Source of the DNA: Bacteroidales bacterium UBA6431
GTDB lineage: Bacteria; Bacteroidota; Bacteroidia; Bacteroidales; UBA932
DNA length: 62,585 bases
Reading direction: 5' to 3'
Assembly (NCBI GenBank): GCA_002439095.1
Contig: DJOT01000018.1
Location: forward strand, 1-62,585
A program made the translations under genes and the position numbers. The notes under the pieces are model-generated. The model saw only the letters and a list, made by a program, of their open reading frames with translations. It was not told the DNA's origin and ran no database searches. Below, piece after piece: positions 8,900 to 18,975 of the stretch. Positions within the stretch are counted from its first letter, which is position 1; each line of letters starts with the position of its first letter.

Positions 8900-10096
8900 T
8901 TATTGCCCGAGCAGGTCGAGCAGATACTCGACTTTGCGCTGGTTGCCGAGGGTTTTGCCCTTGGTGCAGGAGAGCTTGACGCAGTCGTGCCACTCGCGGA
9001 GTTCCGTGATGCGGCCGCGGGTGAGCTTGACCACTATGTTCATCGGCTCGCAGCCTGTCACGTCACAGGTGAGGAAGGTGCCGACCCCATAGGAGTCCTG
9101 GACCCGTCCGGCGCAGTAGCGGTGGATCTCTATAGCCTTGTCGATGTCCAGCCCGTTGCTGTAGACGACCTGCTTGGTGGCAGGATCGATGCCGAGGGAG
9201 CGGTATTTGGCTATGATCTTGTCGGTCTGCTCGAACTCGTCGCCGCTGTCCACCCTCAAGCCCTTGTACATCATGGCCATCCTTTTGGAGAGGTTGGAGA
9301 AGAAGACCTTGTCCCCGAAACAGTCGTAGAGGTAGATGCCGTTGTCGCCGTCGTAGACATCGCTGAACTTCTTCATCACGTTGAAGTTGCACTCGAACAC
9401 GCCGCTGACGTTCTCTTCGAATGAGATCAGCTGGTGGGACATCGTCCCGAGCGGGGTACACCCGTATTTCATCGCGAACCAGACATTCGAAGTACCGATG
9501 AATTTTCCTGGGCCGTCCATCTGGCGGGCGGTCTGCTCCATGACGCGCACCACCATGTCCTGGTGTGCGTAACTGAAGCGGCGGCGCGTCCCCATGTCTC
9601 CGAGTTTGAGCCCGTTCTCGATGATCTTGACCGTCTTCTGCCGGCAACGCTCCTGCTCCAGGGCGGCATCATATTTCTCGAAGTCTCCCCTGAGAGAGTG
9701 GATGAGTTCGGATATGCAGGAGAGCAGCGGCATCTCCCACATGATGGTGGAGAACCATTTGCCCTTGACGCTGATGTCGAGATGCCCTTCGGCATCCTGC
9801 TTGATGCTGACCTCGTCAGGGTTGAAGCGGTAGCCGCGCAGGAAAGTGAAATACCATATCGGCAGGAAGACGCACCTGCCCTTCATGAATTCCACCTCCT
9901 CGTCGCTGATCACCACGTTCCTCATCATCTCCACCTGCTCCCGCAGCAGAAGGTCAAAACCCTTCGGGTATCGGTAGGCGTTGCGGTCGTAGAAAGTGTA
10001 CTCCACTTCTGCGCGCGGATATGTCTCCAGTATGTAGTACTGGCAGGTGAAGGTGTAGAGGTCGTTGTCTGTGAAGTGACGTATTATCTGCTCCAT
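8900..10096 (-). CDS. pncB: Nicotinate phosphoribosyltransferase
   Basis: A 398-residue cytoplasmic enzyme that joins nicotinate to PRPP to form nicotinate mononucleotide in NAD salvage. The N-terminus MEQIIRHFTDNDLYTFTCQYY and the motif EVEYTFYDRN are characteristic of the bacterial PncB family. The central GTSN segment and the C-terminal block SNGLDIDKA..I also fit. Its start ATG overlaps the stop of the polyferredoxin gene by one base (TAATG), indicating translational coupling. It is the last gene of a minus-strand set beginning with the S46-M3 peptidase at 16191. The link between these functions is not obvious. Confidence 0.93.
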   Translation of the reverse strand: MEQIIRHFTDNDLYTFTCQYYILETYPRAEVEYTFYDRNAYRYPKGFDLLLREQVEMMRNVVISDEEVEFMKGRCVFLPIWYFTFLRGYRFNPDEVSIKQDAEGHLDISVKGKWFSTIMWEMPLLSCISELIHSLRGDFEKYDAALEQERCRQKTVKIIENGLKLGDMGTRRRFSYAHQDMVVRVMEQTARQMDGPGKFIGTSNVWFAMKYGCTPLGTMSHQLISFEENVSGVFECNFNVMKKFSDVYDGDNGIYLYDCFGDKVFFSNLSKRMAMMYKGLRVDSGDEFEQTDKIIAKYRSLGIDPATKQVVYSNGLDIDKAIEIHRYCAGRVQDSYGVGTFLTCDVTGCEPMNIVVKLTRGRITELREWHDCVKLSCTKGKTLGNQRKVEYLLDLLGQ

Positions 10097-12138
10097 TACT
10101 TTTCTGTGTTGTACGGGAGCACCCTGCCCGGTTTGTCGAACTTTAGCCTTGCCCCCTCCTGGCGCACGTCGTCAGGGGAGTAGGTGATGGTCCAGGTGTC
10201 CATCGTCATGAGTTCCCAGAGCCTGTCGGCCGTCATAGGGGCGGCAAAGCGTATCTGGATGCTCGGCACGAGGCTGTCGTTGAGCCTGAGGTAGAGTCCT
10301 ATCACTCCCTCTTCCCTGGAGAGGTGGTTGCTCAGGAACGGCAGAGCCCTCTTTATTATAGGCTTCTCGTAGTTCTGGTCGGCAATCTCGTAGATGAACT
10401 GAGGCTGTCCGGCGTAGACTTCGCTGCGTTTACGGATGACGGTCGTGTCCCCCTGCGGGTATTTCCCATTATATTCTGCTGTGAACGGGTCGAACATGCT
10501 CTCAAGGAAGTCGGCGACAGGAATAATCTTCTCGCCCTTTTCCATCCTCACGAACTCGAAGTCCACAGGTGTAGACTTCACGCCGCCCCCGTGCACAGGC
10601 ATGTCGAGGGTCTTTTTCTCCACTGTCTGGCGGAACCACTCCTCATCGGCCGGCTCCGCAGGATCCATGTAGACCCTCACGATGAGCGGACAGTCGTATT
10701 CGGACTCCAGACCGAAGATCTTCTTGCCGCTGAGGCGCATCTGGATACCGAGGTAGTTGAGGTCGAGCTTGTCCGACATGTGCTCGGTGCGTATGGTGAC
10801 GCACTTGATTTCCGGATATTTGGCCGGATCCGGGCTCTCCACCCTGAAGTGGGACGGCACGAACACTTCGGCCTGCACCTTGTCGGCTGTGGTCACGGAC
10901 GGATCGTAGCTGATGACCACGGTATGGCTCCCTACGAATGTCTTGACTCCGTGTACGCCGCGCACCTTCTCCATGCGGGCCTTGAACGCCATCGAGCTTC
11001 CGTAGCACTTGACGGAACGCAGGTTCTTGATGGTCACGGTCTCAAGGGCCATGTTCTCCGTGGTGCCCCAGGTCTCGTTGATGGTAGGGAGCTCGAACTT
11101 GCCGCCTGCTATGGCCGCCACGACCACGAGCACCACGGCAAGGATCGCAGGCAGGAAGCGGGTGAACTTGCGTGACTTTTCGCTTTCGCCAGGGTTGACC
11201 CCTATTGCGAGGGCCTTGGTAGGGCAGGCTGCGACGCACTCACCGCAGAGGGTGCAGTCCACAGATGTTACCTTGTTGCCGAATGAAGGCACGTCGATGC
11301 CGTAAGGGCAGTTCTTGCGGCAGGAGTAGCAGCGGTGGCTGCACTGGGCCTGGTTGATGGTGACCCCGAGAAGCTGGAGTTTCGGGCGGCTGTGCAGAAT
11401 CTCAAGCAGGTATCCGGCCAGACAGTAGGCCCCCAGATACCAGATCCATGCGATATGCACGCCGAGCAGGTTCAGCGCCCAGCAGATGCCGGCGAGAAGC
11501 ACGAGCCATACCCAGTATTTGAGCGAGTTGGACACGGCTCCGAGTGGGCAGATGTATTTGCACCAGAAACGGTCTATCACGATGCCGAGCAGCAGCACCA
11601 CCCCGAGGCTGACAAGCGACATCCATAGGGTGATCTCCCCTTTGAATCCTGTCGCGACGGCGTAGTACGGATCGAGGTTCTTGCAGAAGAGCTCGCTTGC
11701 GCTGACCGTCATGTAGACAATCCAGAAAAGCAGGGCGTATTTGACGATGCGCAGGAGCTTGTCGGCGATGCTGCCGTTGGTGATTGTTATAGCCTTGAGG
11801 CCGATGGCCTCGCGGAGTTTCTTCAGGAGATCCTCGATCGAGCCTATCGGACAGAGGTAGCCGCAGAACAGCTTGCTGAAGAATATCACTGCGGCGGCGA
11901 GGGCGATGCCCATCATGATCTGCATGGTGGTCATCGAGCAAGGGAGGGAGCCCTTGACGAGGAAAGTGGTCAGGGCCTGGAGTCCGCCGAACGGGCAATA
12001 TTTCTCCGGGTCGGGGGTCTCAAGTCCCAAGACTTTGGCCCCGAGGCCGCTGAGGAAGAAGAGGAGGAGTGCCAGCACGCCCCACTGGAGGGCGTATTTC
12101 TGCCAGTTTGTGCAGAAGGTCGATTTTTTGTTGGCCAT
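10096..12138 (-). CDS. Membrane-bound polyferredoxin (NapH/CcoG-like) with HMA-like domain
   Basis: A 680-residue membrane iron-sulfur protein. About six hydrophobic helices lie in residues 15-340, with two FCGYLCP / CKYICP cysteine motifs of the NapH/NosR type after helices. Next comes a cytoplasmic-type cluster block with CYSCRKNCP and the ferredoxin motif CTLCGECVAACP. After a last helix at about residue 330, a soluble region includes ETVTIKNLRSVKC..S and a VRGVHGVKTF..SHTVVISYDP stretch. This looks like the beta-alpha-beta-beta fold of heavy-metal-associated domains but lacks the CxxC pair. Electron transfer to an unidentified partner is inferred. It starts 9 bp after the S46-M3 stop and overlaps pncB. 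Confidence 0.75.
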   Translation of the reverse strand: MANKKSTFCTNWQKYALQWGVLALLLFFLSGLGAKVLGLETPDPEKYCPFGGLQALTTFLVKGSLPCSMTTMQIMMGIALAAAVIFFSKLFCGYLCPIGSIEDLLKKLREAIGLKAITITNGSIADKLLRIVKYALLFWIVYMTVSASELFCKNLDPYYAVATGFKGEITLWMSLVSLGVVLLLGIVIDRFWCKYICPLGAVSNSLKYWVWLVLLAGICWALNLLGVHIAWIWYLGAYCLAGYLLEILHSRPKLQLLGVTINQAQCSHRCYSCRKNCPYGIDVPSFGNKVTSVDCTLCGECVAACPTKALAIGVNPGESEKSRKFTRFLPAILAVVLVVVAAIAGGKFELPTINETWGTTENMALETVTIKNLRSVKCYGSSMAFKARMEKVRGVHGVKTFVGSHTVVISYDPSVTTADKVQAEVFVPSHFRVESPDPAKYPEIKCVTIRTEHMSDKLDLNYLGIQMRLSGKKIFGLESEYDCPLIVRVYMDPAEPADEEWFRQTVEKKTLDMPVHGGGVKSTPVDFEFVRMEKGEKIIPVADFLESMFDPFTAEYNGKYPQGDTTVIRKRSEVYAGQPQFIYEIADQNYEKPIIKRALPFLSNHLSREEGVIGLYLRLNDSLVPSIQIRFAAPMTADRLWELMTMDTWTITYSPDDVRQEGARLKFDKPGRVLPYNTEK

Positions 12139-12147
12139 GGTGCGGGA

Positions 12148-15100
12148 TTATTTGTCTGATGTTATTCCGAGTTTTTTGAGTAGGGCTTCCGGCTGAGGGT
12201 CGTGCCCGCGGAAGTTGCGGTACAGCACGGCCTCGTCCTCGGTGCTGCCGCGGGAGAGGATGTTCTTGCGGAAGGCATCGGCGGCTTCTCTGCTGAAGAT
12301 GCCTTTCTCTTCGAAGAGGGAATAGGCGTCCGCTTCAAGAACTTCAGCCCACTTGTATGAGTAGTACCCTGCGGAGTATCCGCCGGAGAATATGTGGCTG
12401 AAAGATGTGGAGATGCATGTTCCCTCCACCCTCGGGAGCGTCATGGCCGGGGCGAGGGCCGCTTTCTCTACCTCCACAGTGCTCCCTCTCACTGGCGAGG
12501 AGATGTCGTGCCATGCCATGTCGAGCAGACCGAACTGGAGCTGACGTACCTGGAGGTAGGCGGCAAGGTAGTTCTTGGAGGCCACGAGCTTCTCTATCAG
12601 AGAGTCGGGGATCTCCTCGCCGGTCCTGTAGTCCTTGGCAAACGGCTTGAGGAATTCCGGCTCATATCCCCAGTTCTCCATGATCTGGGATGGAAGTTCC
12701 ACGAAATCCCGGGCCACGCTTGTACCTGTCTGTGAAGGATATCTGCCTTCGGCGAGCATGCCGTGCAGGGCGTGCCCGAATTCATGCAGGAAAGTGGTGA
12801 GCTCGTAGTGGGTGAGTAGTGACGGGCTGTCGGCAGCTGGCTTGCTGAAATTGGTCACGATGCTTATGAACGGCCTGTACTCGCGTCCACCGCGGATGCT
12901 CTGCTCGCGGAACGCGGTCATCCATGCCCCACCGCGCTTGCTTGCGCGAGGGAAGAAGTCGGCGTAGAAGAGGGAAAGATGCCTTCCGGCGGAGTCGCTC
13001 ACTTCATAGACTTTCACGTCCTTGTGGTAGCCGGGGATGTCCGGCCTTTCGGTAAAGCGCAGCCCATAGAGCTTTGTGGCAAGCCCGAACACGGCATCAA
13101 TGCAGTTGTCGAGCTGGAAGTAAGGCTTGAGCGCCTCATCGCTGATTGAATATTCGGCGGCCTTGTACTTCTCCGACCAGTAGCTGAAGTCCCAGGCCTT
13201 GAGTTCGCGCCCCCTGTATCCGTTCTTGCGGGCGTAGGAGAGCACCTGCGCGACCTCTTCGCGTGCCGCAGGCAGCGACGGGGTGAGCAGGGCATTCAGA
13301 AGGGCGTTGACGTTGTCCATGTTCTTGGCCATCTTGTCTTCGAGGGCGTAGTCGGCGTATGTCTTGTAGCCCAGTATGTTGGCGATCTTCAGACGCAGGT
13401 CTGCGATCTGGCGGCAGATCTCGGAGTTGTCATACTGGCCTCCGAACGCTCTTGAGTTGTATGCCATGTAGAGCTTGCGGCGCAGGTCGCTGCGCGAGCT
13501 GTACTGCATGAACGGCGAGTAGCTCGGATAGGACAGGTCGAATGTCCATCCGCTCTGGCCCTTCTCGGCGGCAGTGGCCGCGCCCATGTCGCGTACATAC
13601 TGCGGAAGCCCTTCCAGATCCTTCTCGTCCGTGAGGTTGAGGCTGTAGGCGTTGGTGGCGGCGAGCAGGTTCTTGCTGAACTGGAGCTGGAGCAGAGAAA
13701 GCTGCTCCTCATAAGAACTGTATGTCTTCTTGTCTTCATCGGAAAGCAGAGCCCCTCCGCGGACGAAGTCCTTGTAGGTGTCGTCCAAAAGTTTGAGCTG
13801 GTCCTTGTCCAGTCCCAGACTCTCGCGCTTGTCCCATACGGCCTTGATGCGGCTGAAGAGGACCGGATTCAATGAGACATACATCGAGTATTCCGTCATC
13901 ATCGGGGAGAGCTTCTCGGCGATCTCCTGCATCTGGTCATTGCTGTCGGCCTCAAGGAGATTGTAGAAGATTCCCGACACATCGTTCAGGGCCTGTCCGG
14001 CGTATTCCAAGGCTTCCAGAGTATTGGCGAACGTTGGCTGGTCGGGGTTGCCGGTTATGGCGTCTATTTCGGCCTTGGCCGAGGCGATGGCCGCCTCGAA
14101 TGCCGGCATGTAGTGTTCTGTCCGGATCTTGTCGAACTGGGGTGCCCCGTAAGGGAGCGGGGACTTGGTCAAAAGAGGGTTTTCCATCTCACAATTGTCA
14201 CACTGGTTTATTTCTCTGAGCAGGTTGTGCGCACGGGCGTAGTTCTTGAGTGTCCAGAGCACAAAACGTATGTCCACGTTGACGCACCTGTTGTAGTCTT
14301 CTGTCCAGCTCACGTCCCCGGCAAGGGACTCCTTGTTGCCGTCGAACGCCAGCCCGACTATCTCGCCCCTGGCATTGAGTACAGGGGAGCCGGAGTTTCC
14401 GCCGGTGATGTCGTTGTCACTGAGGAAGTCCACCGGCAGGTCGTTGCCGGACGACACCGCATTCTGAAGATCGGCTCTCCACTCCGGCAGGAGGTGGAAG
14501 TCGTAGCTGCTGTCCTCCTTGGCTAGGATTTCGGATGCGAATGTCTGCCACGGGAGCATGGCTCCGTCGCGCTCGTAGCTCTTCACGTTGCCGTAGGTGA
14601 TGCGCATCGTGGAGTTGGCGTCCGGGTACTGCGGTATGCCCTGGCTCTCGCGGAATCGGTAGAGGGCGGCTGTATACTCCCGCTCTATGGTATGGAGCGG
14701 CCTCTCTCCCTCTGCGGCTTCGACATCCTTGTTGAAGTCTACAATATTCACATCGGTGAAGAACTTATATATGCGGTCCTCTGTCGTCATCTGCGAGTCG
14801 GTCCAAAGCCACTCCGTCATGGCGTCCCAGTCCTTGCCGAAGCGCCCGTAGACCTCTTTCTGGAAAGGGCCCCAGAGATGCTTGTCCACATTCTCATAAT
14901 AGTTGCGGACGCAGTAGCGGAAGAGCTCCTTCTCCAGACGCATGTCGAGGGTGGCGTACTCGGAGGCCTCGTCCCTTTTGGCCTTGTTCTTGAGGCGCGT
15001 GGCGATGAGGGCCAGCCTGGTGCCGCGGATCATGGTCTCACGATACCAGATGCGGTTCTTCTCTGCTTTGCTCACGGCTTTGTATTTCTTCTGGAGCTCC

Positions 15101-16191
15101 TTGGCGAGGGCCTTGCCCTCCTTGTCCAGCCCGCGCTCCAGGGCCTTCTTCTCCTTGACCACCTCGAACCTGCGGCAGCACTGCTCCAGACCCTCGTTGT
15201 TTTCTTGGACATTGCTCAGGGAGAAGTAGCGGTCTGAGTATTTGAGCCTTACATCGGGGTCTGCGTCCATCCATTTCTTCATGATGGCCATCTGGTCGGC
15301 GCGCACCTTGTTGGATATCGGCAGGGAGACGGACAGCAGATAGTTCACCTTGGCCGAAGACGAGTATCGTGCCGTTGAGCCGGGATAGCCGAGTATCATC
15401 GTGAAATCTCCAGATTTGACACCTTCCGTGCTGATGGCAAGGTGGCGCTTCGGGTGCATCGGGACATTTATTTCTGAATATTCTGCCGGTTTCCCGTCAG
15501 GGGAGGCATATATGCGGTACATGGCGAAGTCGCATTTCTGCTGCGGCCATTCCCAGTTGTCGATGTCGCCGCCGAAAGCCGCGATGCTCACAGGCGGGGC
15601 CGCCACGAGGCGCACGTCGGCATATACTTCATACAGAGCGAGATAATATCTGGATCCGGCCCACATCGAACTCAGCGAAGCCTCGTAGCCGCTGGCTGTG
15701 CGGTATTTGCGCTCGATCTGGCTGCTGATGCGTCTCATCCCATACGGCCTACCTGCAGTTTTTTCTTCTTCAATCAAGGCATTGACCTCGTCCGTCACAT
15801 CCAGCACTTTCTGCAGGAACCAGGCTTTCTTGCCCGGAATCGGGATTTCCTCGGACATCACATCCGCGAAGAATCCGTTTTCGAGGTAGTTGTGCTCCGC
15901 TGTGCTGAGCGAGTGCACATCAGCGTATGCGCAGTGGTGGTTGGTGATGAGCAGACCCTTGTCGGAGATCATGCTTCCGGTGCATCCGAAGTCAAGGGAG
16001 ACGATGGCGTCCTTGATGGAGACCTTGTCCGCATCATAGATTTCTCCGGCCTGAAGTTTCAGTCCGGATTCCTGCATTTTTCTGGCGAGGGCTTCGGAGA
16101 TGGAGTTGACCATCCACATCCCCTCATCGGCCATGGCAATCATAGAGCTGAGTGACAGCAATATGGAGATGGCGAGTCGTCGTGTTCTCAT
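12148..16191 (-). CDS. S46 dipeptidyl-peptidase fused to M3 peptidyl-dipeptidase
   Basis: One uninterrupted 1347-residue frame contains two complete peptidases. Residues 1-21 are a signal peptide (MRTRRLAISILL...MAMA). Residues 22-668 are a full S46 enzyme: GCTGSMIS..GLLITNHHCAY with catalytic His86, GGDIDNWEWP, and GGNSGSPV with Ser600. The residue 18 after that Ser is Gly618, where DPP11 has a specificity Arg, so a DPP7-like preference for non-acidic residues is likely. Residues 669-1347 are a full Dcp/M3 metallopeptidase with HEFGH (His1136, Glu1137, His1140). Known S46 enzymes release N-terminal dipeptides and M3 Dcp enzymes release C-terminal dipeptides, so one periplasmic protein could trim peptides from both ends. 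Met669 (ATG at 14185-14187) lies exactly at the domain boundary, so an internal start or a lost stop codon is possible. Confidence 0.9.
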   Translation of the reverse strand: MRTRRLAISILLSLSSMIAMADEGMWMVNSISEALARKMQESGLKLQAGEIYDADKVSIKDAIVSLDFGCTGSMISDKGLLITNHHCAYADVHSLSTAEHNYLENGFFADVMSEEIPIPGKKAWFLQKVLDVTDEVNALIEEEKTAGRPYGMRRISSQIERKYRTASGYEASLSSMWAGSRYYLALYEVYADVRLVAAPPVSIAAFGGDIDNWEWPQQKCDFAMYRIYASPDGKPAEYSEINVPMHPKRHLAISTEGVKSGDFTMILGYPGSTARYSSSAKVNYLLSVSLPISNKVRADQMAIMKKWMDADPDVRLKYSDRYFSLSNVQENNEGLEQCCRRFEVVKEKKALERGLDKEGKALAKELQKKYKAVSKAEKNRIWYRETMIRGTRLALIATRLKNKAKRDEASEYATLDMRLEKELFRYCVRNYYENVDKHLWGPFQKEVYGRFGKDWDAMTEWLWTDSQMTTEDRIYKFFTDVNIVDFNKDVEAAEGERPLHTIEREYTAALYRFRESQGIPQYPDANSTMRITYGNVKSYERDGAMLPWQTFASEILAKEDSSYDFHLLPEWRADLQNAVSSGNDLPVDFLSDNDITGGNSGSPVLNARGEIVGLAFDGNKESLAGDVSWTEDYNRCVNVDIRFVLWTLKNYARAHNLLREINQCDNCEMENPLLTKSPLPYGAPQFDKIRTEHYMPAFEAAIASAKAEIDAITGNPDQPTFANTLEALEYAGQALNDVSGIFYNLLEADSNDQMQEIAEKLSPMMTEYSMYVSLNPVLFSRIKAVWDKRESLGLDKDQLKLLDDTYKDFVRGGALLSDEDKKTYSSYEEQLSLLQLQFSKNLLAATNAYSLNLTDEKDLEGLPQYVRDMGAATAAEKGQSGWTFDLSYPSYSPFMQYSSRSDLRRKLYMAYNSRAFGGQYDNSEICRQIADLRLKIANILGYKTYADYALEDKMAKNMDNVNALLNALLTPSLPAAREEVAQVLSYARKNGYRGRELKAWDFSYWSEKYKAAEYSISDEALKPYFQLDNCIDAVFGLATKLYGLRFTERPDIPGYHKDVKVYEVSDSAGRHLSLFYADFFPRASKRGGAWMTAFREQSIRGGREYRPFISIVTNFSKPAADSPSLLTHYELTTFLHEFGHALHGMLAEGRYPSQTGTSVARDFVELPSQIMENWGYEPEFLKPFAKDYRTGEEIPDSLIEKLVASKNYLAAYLQVRQLQFGLLDMAWHDISSPVRGSTVEVEKAALAPAMTLPRVEGTCISTSFSHIFSGGYSAGYYSYKWAEVLEADAYSLFEEKGIFSREAADAFRKNILSRGSTEDEAVLYRNFRGHDPQPEALLKKLGITSDK

Positions 16192-16260
16192 GTCTGAGGC
16201 GATTAATATGTAATGAAATCAGATAATTTTACCCGATGCGCACAAAAATAAGAACAAATA

Positions 16261-18975
16261 ATGGTTTTATTTTTAGTAAAAAAATTATTTTTGCGAAAAC
16301 TACTCAGATTGAAAACAGCCGTGTCGAGTCAATTCAAATATCTGTTGACCATCGTGTCATTGTTTACGGCCGCCTGCCTGCTGCGGCCGGCATATGCGCA
16401 GTCCCCCCATTATAATATAAGCGGGGTCGTCAGGGACGCCGCTTCCGGGGAGCCGCTGGCCGGTGCCGTCGTCAATATCGATGAACTCTGGGCTGTCACG
16501 GAAGCTGACGGCAGTTTCACGGTGGAGCGGGTAAGTTCCGGGAAATGCACCCTCAAGACATCCCTGCTCGGATATGTGGATGTCTCGATGCCCCTTGAAG
16601 TCAAGGCAGACATCAAAAACCTGGAAATCAAGATGCAGGTCAGCACCCTGGCACTCAAGGAGGTGGTGGTCACGGCGCAGCGCCCCCATGACGGGACCGG
16701 GACGACGCACAACGTCGGCCGGGACGCGCTCAACCAGTTGCAGCTGAGCAATATGACAGACATGACGGCCCTACTTCCGGGAGGTAAGACCTCCAACCCT
16801 GATCTGACTTCGTCCGGAAGTTTCTCCATCCGATCAGCCGGCGCCACGGCGGGCAACGCAGCCTTTTCCACAGCAGTGGAAGTGGACGGCGTGAGACTTG
16901 GCAACAATGCCGCCTTCGGGCAGATGTCCGGAGTGGACACCAGGAGCGTTGCCGTGGACAATGTCGAGTCGGTGGAGGTGATCTCCGGCGTACCGTCGGC
17001 CGAATACGGGGATCTCGGTTCGGGGATGGTCAAGATCCATACGAAACGGGGCCGCACCCCGCTCAACCTGGCATTCACCGTAAATCCGAGAACCTGGCAG
17101 ACATCAGTATCCAAGGGAGTCGGCCTGCCGGGGGACGGGGGAGTGCTGAACCTCAGCGCCGAGTGGGCCAGGGCAACGAAGAAACTCACCTCCCCGTACG
17201 AGTCTTACACCCGCCGCGGACTCGGCATCACGTATTCCAACACCTTCGCCAAGGTGCTCCGCTTCGAGGCAGGTGTCAACGGCAATCTGGGTGGGATGGA
17301 CAGCAAGGACGACCCCGACGCCTTCGTGGGAGAGTATTCCAAGGTTCGGGACAACACATTGAGAGCCAACACTTCCCTGACATGGCTGCTCAACCGCCCG
17401 TGGATCACGAACCTCAAGGCCGACGCATTCGTGAACTATGCCGACAACCTCTCGCACAACCACAAATACAACTCCTCCGCATCGCAGCTTCCGGCGGTGC
17501 ACAGCGAGCAGGAAGGCTACAGCTATGCGACCCTCCTTCCGGCCGGGAAATACTTCTCCGACCAGATGGTCGATTCCCGCGAACTCGATTACGGAGCATC
17601 CCTGAAGTATTCACTGGTAAACCGTCTCGGCGGATATAAGAGCGCGTTCAAGGCCGGGGTGCAGTGGAAGGCCAACGGCAACGTGGGTGAGGGCGAGTAT
17701 TATCTCGATCCGGACCTTGCGGCCGACGGTTACAGGCCGCGCCCGTACAGGGACTACCCGTTCATGCACAACATTTCAGCATACGTCGAGGAGGATTTCA
17801 CCTTCCCGTTCGGTTTGGAGCTCACGGCGGGCCTGCGCATGGAGGATGTCATCGTCAAGGGGTCCGACTACAACAATGTACGCTCCTTTACGCCGCGCCT
17901 CAATGTCAAATGGCAGATAACCAAGGATCTTGCCGTCCGTGGAGGTTGGGGCGTCGCCGAGAAGCTCCCTTCGTTCTACATCCTCTACCCTAAGCAGGAA
18001 TATAGGGACATCCTCGTGGGAAGCGGCTACGATGCTGCCGGTCAACTCTACTACAAGTACTACACGATACCATACAAGATCGAGTACAACCCGGACCTGA
18101 AGTGGCAGCGCAACGAGAACGCCGAGGTCGGGATCGATGCCACGCTGCTCGGCACGGACATATCACTGGTCGCGTTCAGCAACATCACCCGCAACCCGTA
18201 TGATTTCACCAACAACTACTCCGTGGTGGTGCTTGAAAGGGAAGGGGTGACTGACCGCACATTCGTGGCCACACGCCGCCAGGACAACGGAGCCCCGGTA
18301 TACAGGGCGGGAGCTGAACTCACGGCCGACTTCCCGGAGATAAAGCCTCTGCGCACATCACTCAGGCTCGACGCGTCATACAACTGGTCCAAGACAGATG
18401 ATGCGGGACTCTATTATTATTACAACAACGGCTGGTCGCACAGCTCGATAGAGGGGCGTTCCTACCAGTATGTGGGTGTCTACGCCAACGGGGGAAACAG
18501 CAACCTTATGATCCGGGGCAAGATCTCCCGCTCGCTTGACGCCAACCTCACGGCGATAACCCACATCCCGGAAGCCAGGCTCGTGATCACCTGCCGCATA
18601 GAGGCTTCCATATTCTCCAGGTCAATGAACATCCCGACTGGAGGGGAGAAAGCCCTGTATCCGGTGGCTTATCTGGATGTCGAGGACGACACGCCCGTGC
18701 TCCATCCTTTCACCGCTGACATGAAGTACGACCCTGCGTTCCGGGACCTTGTCATCAAGCCCAACAACGACTACCTCTTCAATCTCGACGGCTACGGGGC
18801 TTACGCCTCGGCCAATCTCAATGTGACCAAGGAGATGGGCGACCATTTCAGCCTCTCGTTCTTTGCCAACAACTTCACCAACTCACGTCCTTATGTCGTA
18901 TCGCTGGCCACAGGGGTGGGCGCCATCTTCACCCCGGCCTTTTATTATGGACTCACATGCAGAATCAAGTTATGA
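16261..18975 (+). CDS. TonB-dependent receptor with carboxypeptidase-like N-domain
   Basis: An outer-membrane receptor of 904 residues as annotated. A signal peptide ends at RPAYAQ, followed by a CarboxypepD_reg domain (YNISGVVRDAASGEPLAGAVV), the VVVTAQR linker, a plug (VESVEVISGVPSAEYGDLGSGMVKI) and a barrel ending GLTCRIKL. TATTTTTG at 16286-16293 fits a -7 element but lies inside the frame. The true start may therefore be downstream, for example TTG at 16309 or GTG at 16321, both of which still leave a signal peptide. It heads a four-gene surface operon with DUF4876, DUF6850 and FISUMP proteins and is divergent from the S46-M3 gene. The substrate is unknown; no SusD partner is present. 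Confidence 0.88.
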   Translation: MVLFLVKKLFLRKLLRLKTAVSSQFKYLLTIVSLFTAACLLRPAYAQSPHYNISGVVRDAASGEPLAGAVVNIDELWAVTEADGSFTVERVSSGKCTLKTSLLGYVDVSMPLEVKADIKNLEIKMQVSTLALKEVVVTAQRPHDGTGTTHNVGRDALNQLQLSNMTDMTALLPGGKTSNPDLTSSGSFSIRSAGATAGNAAFSTAVEVDGVRLGNNAAFGQMSGVDTRSVAVDNVESVEVISGVPSAEYGDLGSGMVKIHTKRGRTPLNLAFTVNPRTWQTSVSKGVGLPGDGGVLNLSAEWARATKKLTSPYESYTRRGLGITYSNTFAKVLRFEAGVNGNLGGMDSKDDPDAFVGEYSKVRDNTLRANTSLTWLLNRPWITNLKADAFVNYADNLSHNHKYNSSASQLPAVHSEQEGYSYATLLPAGKYFSDQMVDSRELDYGASLKYSLVNRLGGYKSAFKAGVQWKANGNVGEGEYYLDPDLAADGYRPRPYRDYPFMHNISAYVEEDFTFPFGLELTAGLRMEDVIVKGSDYNNVRSFTPRLNVKWQITKDLAVRGGWGVAEKLPSFYILYPKQEYRDILVGSGYDAAGQLYYKYYTIPYKIEYNPDLKWQRNENAEVGIDATLLGTDISLVAFSNITRNPYDFTNNYSVVVLEREGVTDRTFVATRRQDNGAPVYRAGAELTADFPEIKPLRTSLRLDASYNWSKTDDAGLYYYYNNGWSHSSIEGRSYQYVGVYANGGNSNLMIRGKISRSLDANLTAITHIPEARLVITCRIEASIFSRSMNIPTGGEKALYPVAYLDVEDDTPVLHPFTADMKYDPAFRDLVIKPNNDYLFNLDGYGAYASANLNVTKEMGDHFSLSFFANNFTNSRPYVVSLATGVGAIFTPAFYYGLTCRIKL

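Noticed and set aside
9434..10183. A 249-residue plus-strand frame opposite pncB
   Set aside because: Val/His/Glu-rich antisense shadow; pncB is unmistakable on the other strand.
10324..11175. A 283-residue plus-strand frame opposite the polyferredoxin
   Set aside because: Antisense shadow in G+C-rich coding sequence, with no start signal and no family resemblance.
16210..16260. A full consensus promoter for the S46-M3 gene
   Set aside because: CAAAAATA at 16243-16250 gives a -7 match on the minus strand, but no TTG is found at 17-23 bp, so it is not listed as a promoter.
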